Assembly: GCA_049522195.1 (NCBI GenBank) | Contig: JBEKOB010000108.1 | Span: 1 to 11,826, forward strand | From: UBA9647 sp049522195 | GTDB lineage: Bacteria; Bacteroidota; Ignavibacteria; UBA10030 | DNA: 11,826 nucleotides | Reading direction: 5' to 3' | The notes under the pieces: generated by a model | The model's database searches: none | Seen by the model: only the letters and a program-made list of their open reading frames with translations | What the model was told of the DNA's origin: nothing | Shown here: positions 7,646 to 11,826 of the stretch, piece by piece | How positions within the stretch are numbered: position 1 is the stretch's first letter | How the letters are laid out: each line of letters opens with the position of its first letter | Position numbers and translations under genes: made by a program

Positions 7646-7677
7646 AACGTCCCGCTTCGGCGGGACGTTCTGTTTCT
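7646..7677 (+). terminator. Intrinsic terminator with UUCG loop after the pilin-like gene
   Basis: A perfect 10-bp stem, AACGTCCCGC (7646-7655) with GCGGGACGTT (7660-7669), is closed by the very stable TTCG tetraloop and followed by CTGTTTCT. The T-tract is imperfect, but stem and loop are classic. It lies 33 bp after the stop codon of the pilin-like gene. Confidence 0.8.
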
Positions 7678-7739
7678 GGTCGTATCAATGCGAGACAATC
7701 TGTGTCTCTCTGTAGGTTGATTTGGCCGCACTCCAGAAC

Positions 7740-7853
7740 GAGCCGGTCGATATCCTGGCGCGCCGGCTCCGGTTGGCCCGGAGAGATCAAAAATCCCTCC
7801 CCAAACCCGTGAGGCAAAGTCTGCGCGGGTACCTTGCTTATAAGGCGTTTTTT
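7740..7853 (+). other. Hairpin-rich leader before the orphan response regulator
   Basis: The 312-bp gap 7613-7924 holds, after the terminator, three further hairpins: GAGCCGG/CCGGCTC (7740-7746 with 7763-7769), ACCCGTG/CGCGGGT (7805-7811 with 7824-7830, one G-T pair) and a short CCTT/AAGG (7832-7835 with 7842-7845) followed by TTTTTT (7848-7853). The last could be a weak terminator or attenuator. No riboswitch class I know fits, and no clear promoter is visible. Confidence 0.3.
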
Positions 7854-7924
7854 ACGGTAATTTCACGAGGTATTGATTCACGAACCCTCCAGTTGTGCCT
7901 CAGCAACTCACGTTGAAAGGAGTT

Positions 7925-8659
7925 ATGGCAAGTTCAGGAATGCTTCGTGTACTTATTGTGGACGATGAAGATTCGTTTCGGCTCAGCACCGAAATGGCGC
8001 TGAAGATGACCGACAAGTTCTCTGTCCGGTCGTGCGGGTCCGGTGAGGCAGCAATTGAACTGCTAAAAAGTCAGCAGTTCGACGCGATTCTTCTCGACAA
8101 CAAAATGGAGGACATGACCGGACTTGAAGTATTGCAGTGGATGCACAACCAGGAGATTCAGACTCCCACAATCATGATCACGGCGGCGGGATCCGAGGCG
8201 GTGGCGGTTGAGGCGATGAAGCTTGGCGCGTATGACTACCTTCGGAAAGACCAGTTGGAGATCGACCGGCTTCGCATGGCTATCAAGAGCGTCTGCGAGC
8301 GGTACCAGTTCAAGCAACAGGTGATTGAGCGAGAGGCGGAAAAACGGCTGCTCAAAGAGAAACAAAAGGAACTCGATTCGCTGCGCCTCTTTCACGACAC
8401 AGTGAATTCAGTCGGCCAGCTGCTGGAGAAAAGTCTTTCTGATATGCAGAAGAACCTGGGAAGCATTGAGCGGGAACTGGACGGATCTGTGTCTGAAGGG
8501 GCACACGAAAGGTTCAAACAGGTTTTCAACGAATTACACCAGGGGCTCGAGATCATCTCATCCGGGGTTGCAGCAATGAGAACCCTCTCGTCGGTGGTGA
8601 CGCATAGGCTAGATGAAATTCACATCGTCCCTAAAACGGAAGACCCTCAGAAACAATGA
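7925..8659 (+). CDS. Response regulator, receiver domain plus helical C-terminus
   Basis: The N-terminal half is a CheY-like receiver: acidic pair Asp13-Asp14 (LIVDDE), phosphoacceptor Asp58 (ILLDNKMEDMTG), Thr86 (MITAAG) and Lys108 (YDYLRKDQL). Residues about 120-235 are predicted helical and charged, with coiled-coil character, and contain LRLFHDTVNSVGQLLEKSL around His157. No DNA-binding, GGDEF, HD-GYP or ATPase domain is present, so output is probably by protein contact. The start is uncertain: a GTG at 7895 is in frame, but AAAGGAG (7916-7922) directly precedes the ATG at 7925, though only 2 bp away; another ATG lies at 7940. With 7925 the protein has 244 residues. No kinase gene is adjacent on this strand, so it is an orphan here. 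Its partner is unknown; the two-component pair at the right end has its own regulator. Confidence 0.88.
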   Translation: MASSGMLRVLIVDDEDSFRLSTEMALKMTDKFSVRSCGSGEAAIELLKSQQFDAILLDNKMEDMTGLEVLQWMHNQEIQTPTIMITAAGSEAVAVEAMKLGAYDYLRKDQLEIDRLRMAIKSVCERYQFKQQVIEREAEKRLLKEKQKELDSLRLFHDTVNSVGQLLEKSLSDMQKNLGSIERELDGSVSEGAHERFKQVFNELHQGLEIISSGVAAMRTLSSVVTHRLDEIHIVPKTEDPQKQ

Positions 8660-8694
8660 GTTTCACGTAAAGTGATTCGGAGCGTCTTTTCCAC

Positions 8695-8711
8695 CGAGCG
8701 TGCTCGCTTTT
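8695..8711 (+). terminator. Weak terminator candidate between convergent genes
   Basis: CGAGC/GCTCG (8695-8699 with 8702-8706) followed by CTTTT lies in the 116-bp gap between the convergent response regulator and the jelly-roll protein gene. The stem is short and the loop tight, so support is low. Confidence 0.25.
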
Positions 8712-8775
8712 CCCCCGCGGCAACTTGTTGACCATCCTCCCACCCGCGTCTCACTATTCCATCCTTCGTACCGGG

Positions 8776-9828
8776 CTACCGAAAGAGCTGCTTGAGAGCA
8801 TCCCACATGGAGTGCGGTCGATCTTTCCAGGCTAAGTAGCGGTCTCTTTGGACCAGGCCGATGGGCCCGTCGTAGATACCGCCGTGCATCCACACATCAA
8901 GTACTCGGACAGCAAGAGTATTCTCTCCATCCCGTTTCAACAGCGATGTTGGGATTGAATAGGCACGCTGCTGCTGGTATTCCCCTCGAATGTCCCTGGA
9001 AGTGAGGCCGCGTCGCAAGCGCCCCGTTCTTCCGATGAGCTCTCCATTCAAATACGCTTCGTCCATATCGTCGATGCGCCCCAGGAGGAGAACCAGTCGT
9101 CGGTTTGCCAGGTTGGAGGGTACTCTGAATTTCACCCTGTACCATGCAAAGCCATCATACTCCTTGTATCCCTGTGCGTCCCAAAGCAGGGGGACCTTCA
9201 ACTCCTGCCAATCCGAGTCATCGAAAGTGGTCTCCGACCACGAATCGTCGTCACCAGTCTTGAATTTCCACATGCCTGAGAGATCGAAATCGGGCTCGAG
9301 GTAATTCCTGCGCTCATAAATCCCTACATCCCCGTGCGTGATGCCTCCGGCCTGCTGGTCGTCGTAGACTCTTACAGCGATGACATTGTCGGAGTCTAAT
9401 CGCAGGTACTCCTTCGGAATTGGGCACTCAACACCAGTAGCGTAGGCAGTCATGAAGTTGGGAGGAAATCTTCCTTCGTACCTGATCATATGACCATTGA
9501 GGAATACTTCACCCACATCATCGATATATCCAAGGCGCAGATACAACGCCATCTCGCGAAAATCATCATCGACTTTGAAATGCTTTCTGTACCAGGCATA
9601 GCCATCGTACCCCGGATATCCTTCGTCCTCCCACGGTGAGGGGACATAGATTCGATCCCACTTCGAATCGTCAAAAGCCGGATTTGACCATTGTGCATTG
9701 TCGCCGAGCTCGAACTTCCATTTTCCGCTAAGATCGAGCAGGAGTTTCAAATCCGGCGCCTGAGACCGGCCCGACGAAATGACGGCCAGAAGTGCGATGA
9801 CGATCCCCAGAATACGGTCCTTGCTCAT
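8776..9828 (-). CDS. Exported protein with two tandem GH2-type sugar-binding jelly-rolls
   Basis: The 350-residue product starts with a signal peptide (MSKDR, hydrophobic 6-18, cleavage probably after Ala24 in RSQA), so it is exported. The rest is an internal duplication with an offset of 150 residues. Repeat 1 (about 32-174) and repeat 2 (about 182-327) share LSGxWKF, FDDSxW, YDGxAWYR (74-81 and 224-231), IDDxxExxLNG, the xNxxAVRVxD strand and a GGIxxGxxGxxxR ending. This pattern is that of the galactose-binding-like beta sandwich at the N-terminus of family 2 glycoside hydrolases. No catalytic barrel is present, and the reading frame ends cleanly with a short basic tail, so it is probably a carbohydrate-binding or accessory protein rather than a broken enzyme. 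GGAG 7 bp before the ATG supports the start. It lies 129 bp downstream of the small secreted protein gene. The ligand is unknown. Confidence 0.88.
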   Translation of the reverse strand: MSKDRILGIVIALLAVISSGRSQAPDLKLLLDLSGKWKFELGDNAQWSNPAFDDSKWDRIYVPSPWEDEGYPGYDGYAWYRKHFKVDDDFREMALYLRLGYIDDVGEVFLNGHMIRYEGRFPPNFMTAYATGVECPIPKEYLRLDSDNVIAVRVYDDQQAGGITHGDVGIYERRNYLEPDFDLSGMWKFKTGDDDSWSETTFDDSDWQELKVPLLWDAQGYKEYDGFAWYRVKFRVPSNLANRRLVLLLGRIDDMDEAYLNGELIGRTGRLRRGLTSRDIRGEYQQQRAYSIPTSLLKRDGENTLAVRVLDVWMHGGIYDGPIGLVQRDRYLAWKDRPHSMWDALKQLFR

Positions 9829-9957
9829 TACTCTTCTCCGGTGTTTGTTTGGCCGTAACGTACTCGAACATGTGCAGGAATCAAATCTCCGCCGCGTAAA
9901 GAATTGTCAAAGGATGTCACGGCTCCTGGACTCTCACATAACCGGTCAAACGGACCA

Positions 9958-10383
9958 CTATCGCTGTGCAATGAGGGACTCAAGCAAACCGTCGCCATTG
10001 GCCTGCCCGTCCGTGATCGCATTCCTGAAGCCAAAAGGATTCGCGAATACCTTCATTGCCATAGATGCCTTTTGGCGAATTGACGCCGTTGGTCCCAGCA
10101 GAGCAAGATCAGACACTTTTTCCTGGATTTTCCTCAGATCTTGCTTCGGATACGCGATCCGCATGACGGTGACGTGGCCAAGTGCTGATTCAACCACCGC
10201 TGGGAAATCCGAATTCAGGCAGAACAGATAGTTTGTTTCAACCTTCTTGAAATCCAGAGCCTTGCGCGAGTATTCCCGGGAATAGGAACTCTCGGTCTTC
10301 GAAAGCTTTGCTATGTCTTGAGCGTGTGCACTTATGGCTGCGGTGAGTGCAAGCCCGATGATCAGAGCCTTGTGGGTTTTCAT
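9958..10383 (-). CDS. Small exported protein of unknown family
   Basis: The product is 141 residues with a clear signal peptide: MKTHK, a hydrophobic core (6-17) and an AHA site with cleavage after Ala21. The mature part (120 residues) appears largely helical, with one cysteine (Cys55) in NYLFCLNSD, followed by PAVVESALGHVTVMRIAYP and a segment ALLGPTASIRQKASMAMKVFANP. The helical repeats with Pro/Gly turns are reminiscent of short HEAT-like proteins, but I cannot name a family. AGGAGG lies 5 bp before the ATG, an excellent ribosome binding site. It is on the same strand as the two-component pair, 170 bp downstream of the response regulator, and upstream of the jelly-roll gene; a shared transcript with the latter is possible. 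Likely location is the periplasm. Confidence 0.82.
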   Translation of the reverse strand: MKTHKALIIGLALTAAISAHAQDIAKLSKTESSYSREYSRKALDFKKVETNYLFCLNSDFPAVVESALGHVTVMRIAYPKQDLRKIQEKVSDLALLGPTASIRQKASMAMKVFANPFGFRNAITDGQANGDGLLESLIAQR

Positions 10384-10503
10384 GACATCCTCCTGTTGTA
10401 CGCCGTGGAATGAATCGTTGACTAGGGTTCCACATGCATACTACGGCCACCCTGGCTGGAGGATGTTTTCGTTCTGTAACGGTAGTGTAAAATAATGTCA
10501 CGA

Positions 10504-10518
10504 CGGAAGACGCTTCCG
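10504..10518 (-). terminator. Hairpin after the response regulator gene, possible weak terminator
   Basis: CGGAAG/CTTCCG with a 3-nt loop lies 36 bp downstream of the OmpR-type regulator stop on the minus strand. What follows on that strand is A/T-rich (ATTATTTTA) but not a T-run, so termination would be partial at best. The remainder of the gap to the small secreted gene shows no convincing promoter. Confidence 0.3.
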
Positions 10519-10553
10519 CGAACAGATCCAAATGAGAGTGGAAAGGAAGGATA

Positions 10554-11237
10554 TCAGGCTACGAGTTTGTAACCGACGCCATGGATGGTGAGAAGGAACC
10601 GTGGGTTTGCAGGATCGTCTTCGATCTTCTGGCGCAGTTTCAGGATAAAATTGTCTACCGTTCGTGAGCTGATGGATTGATCGTATCCCCAGACATTTGT
10701 CAACAATTCGTCGCGGCTGACCGTTTTGTTCCGATGGTGCCAGAAGTATTTCATGATCTCGATCTCTTTCGGTGTCAGGTTCAACGGCTTTCCGGCCCGA
10801 ACCGCCGCATAGGCTGCGAAGTCAATCTCCAGCGACCCGAGAACCATCTTGTCCTGGCCACTGCCCGCAACTCCCTCGGCTCTTCGCAGCAGGGCTTTGA
10901 CCCGCGCAAGAAGTTCACGAACTCCGAACGGCTTCGTCACGTAATCATCAGCTCCAAGCTCAAGCCCCAGCACTTTGTCTATCTCTTCGCCCCTCGCGGT
11001 GAGCATAATGATGGGGGTTGTTATGCCCTGCTGGCGAACGTTTCTGCAAACATCCAGTCCGGACATCGCGGGAAGCATGATGTCAAGTATGATGAGATCG
11101 TACGCTCCTTCGGTGATCTTCTTGAGAGCTGTCTCCCCGTCTGCCGCCACGTCGACTTCATACTGCTCGAATTCGAGATTGTCTCTCAGCCCGCGCTGCA
11201 TATCGGGCTCATCCTCTACCACGAGAATTGATGGCAT
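10554..11237 (-). CDS. OmpR/PhoB-family DNA-binding response regulator
   Basis: The 227-residue product has the usual length. The receiver domain (1-118) shows Glu8-Asp9 of the acidic pocket, phosphoacceptor Asp52 (IILDIMLP), Thr80 (MLTARG) and Lys102 (YVTKPF). The C-terminal winged-helix domain (about 130-227) has LTPKEIEIMKYF, the recognition region SSRTVDNFILKLRQKIE and the closing GVGYKLVA hairpin. AGGA sits 6 bp before the ATG. The gene starts 30 bp after the histidine kinase stop, so the two form a kinase-regulator operon. When phosphorylated by that kinase it should bind DNA as a dimer. The targets are unknown; the two exported-protein genes just downstream are possible but unproven targets. 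Confidence 0.95.
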   Translation of the reverse strand: MPSILVVEDEPDMQRGLRDNLEFEQYEVDVAADGETALKKITEGAYDLIILDIMLPAMSGLDVCRNVRQQGITTPIIMLTARGEEIDKVLGLELGADDYVTKPFGVRELLARVKALLRRAEGVAGSGQDKMVLGSLEIDFAAYAAVRAGKPLNLTPKEIEIMKYFWHHRNKTVSRDELLTNVWGYDQSISSRTVDNFILKLRQKIEDDPANPRFLLTIHGVGYKLVA

Positions 11238-11267
11238 GATGATTCCTGCCTGTACTGAAAGTCCAGA

Positions 11268-11826
11268 CTACACAATATGTGGGAATGACAACCGGAACGT
11301 GCTTCCGGCTCCCAGTTGACTTTTCACAGAGACCTTGCCGTTGTGCGCGTCCATGATGTGCCGCACGAGGGTCAATCCGAGTCCGCTCCCTCTTGCTTGG
11401 TGCGCCAGTCCGGAGGACGTGCGATAAAATTTCTCGAAGATCTTCGACTGCTCTGACAGAGCAATGCCGATGCCGTGGTCTTCGACTTCGACGAATACGT
11501 TTTCGTTCGTAGTGCTTGTGGCAACCCTGATCGACTTCTCTGTCGCGCTGTATTTCATGGCGTTCTCAAGGATGTTCAGAAGGGACTCAGAGACGGCTTC
11601 TTCGTCCGCCATAATCAGAGGCAGGGCGTCCGCCAGTTCGATGTGCACGGCGAAGCCGAGATGCTCCATATGAGCTTCATACTGGCCGATAACTTTGAGA
11701 ACAATCGGATTCAAGTCGAGTTCTGCGAGGTGAAATTCCTTTCTGCCCGATTCCATCCTCGAGAAATTGAGAACGTTGTTGACAAGCCCGGTCAAACGCT
11801 CGCTCTCTCTCACGATCGTTGAGTAA
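11268..11826 (-). CDS. Sensor histidine kinase, C-terminal part (5' partial)
   Basis: The frame is open to the right edge of the window; the GTG at 11813 is internal (VRESERLTGLVNNVLNFSR), so the real start, the sensor region and the phosphorylated histidine lie outside. The 185 residues present begin in the second dimerisation helix (ERLTGLVNNVLNFSRMESG) and cover the whole HATPase domain: N box LLNILENAMKYSA, G1 box VEDHGIGI, F box FEKFYR, G2 box GSGLGLTLVRHI, ending in GSTFRLSFP. All ATP-binding motifs appear intact. It is the partner of the regulator gene 30 bp downstream. The signal sensed cannot be inferred. Confidence 0.95.
   Translation of the reverse strand, partial: YSTIVRESERLTGLVNNVLNFSRMESGRKEFHLAELDLNPIVLKVIGQYEAHMEHLGFAVHIELADALPLIMADEEAVSESLLNILENAMKYSATEKSIRVATSTTNENVFVEVEDHGIGIALSEQSKIFEKFYRTSSGLAHQARGSGLGLTLVRHIMDAHNGKVSVKSQLGAGSTFRLSFPHIV

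Noticed and set aside
7790..7845. Resemblance of AGGCAAAG...GCGGGTACC to a cyclic di-GMP-I riboswitch
   Set aside because: Only a short word is shared; the GNRA tetraloop stem, its receptor and the second stem arrangement are missing.
8663..8893. 76-codon minus-strand frame in the convergent gap
   Set aside because: It mostly overlaps the end of the jelly-roll gene in another frame, is rich in Arg/Gly/Ser as shadows often are, and has no ribosome binding site I can see.
10460..10500. Sigma-70-like promoter (minus strand GTGACA, 17 bp, TACAGA) for the small secreted gene
   Set aside because: Only three of six -10 bases match, including a poor final position, so it is not better than chance.
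10677..11231. 184-codon open frame on the plus strand opposite the OmpR-type regulator
   Set aside because: It is antisense to a gene with every family motif intact, and its translation looks like nothing known.

Overview
The window looks like a piece of a chromosome from the Bacteroidota / Chlorobiota / Ignavibacteriota group. This is inferred from the SecA, which carries the long extra segment after its DEAD-type motif and the 'MVPFDVQLLG...EMATGEGKT' pattern I associate with that group, from moderate GC (judged by eye at just over 50%), and from a promoter candidate of the TAnnTTTG type upstream of 7229. Species cannot be given from the sequence alone.

Left part (1-6843, all + strand) is mostly housekeeping: the 3' nine-tenths or so of secA (cut by the left edge), the nitrogen regulatory P-II protein glnB closed by a strong intrinsic terminator, the ribosome-assembly GTPase era, a 140-bp palindromic repeat element between genes, then methylmalonyl-CoA epimerase and uvrC, 23 bp apart and probably co-transcribed.

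Middle part (6844-8659, + strand): a 385-bp leader with a long-range inverted repeat and a promoter candidate precedes a small monocistronic gene (7229-7612). It encodes a pilin-like membrane-anchored protein with a very strong Shine-Dalgarno sequence and its own UUCG-loop terminator, which suggests an abundant product. After a 312-bp gap with three small hairpins comes an orphan response regulator with a receiver domain and a long helical C-terminus but no DNA-binding domain.

Right part (8776-11826, all - strand, convergent with the left): a sensor histidine kinase (5' end cut by the right edge) and its OmpR-type response regulator form a two-component operon. Downstream on the same strand lie two exported proteins: a 141-residue protein of no recognised family, and a 350-residue protein made of two tandem copies of a sugar-binding jelly-roll of the kind found at the N-terminus of family 2 glycoside hydrolases, with no catalytic domain. 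Each of these has its own good ribosome binding site. Whether the two-component pair controls them is a guess from position only.

There is no tRNA, rRNA, CRISPR array, transposase or phage gene. The less ordinary items are the pilin-like gene with its leader, the palindromic repeat element, the glnB terminator abutting the era start codon, and the two secreted proteins.
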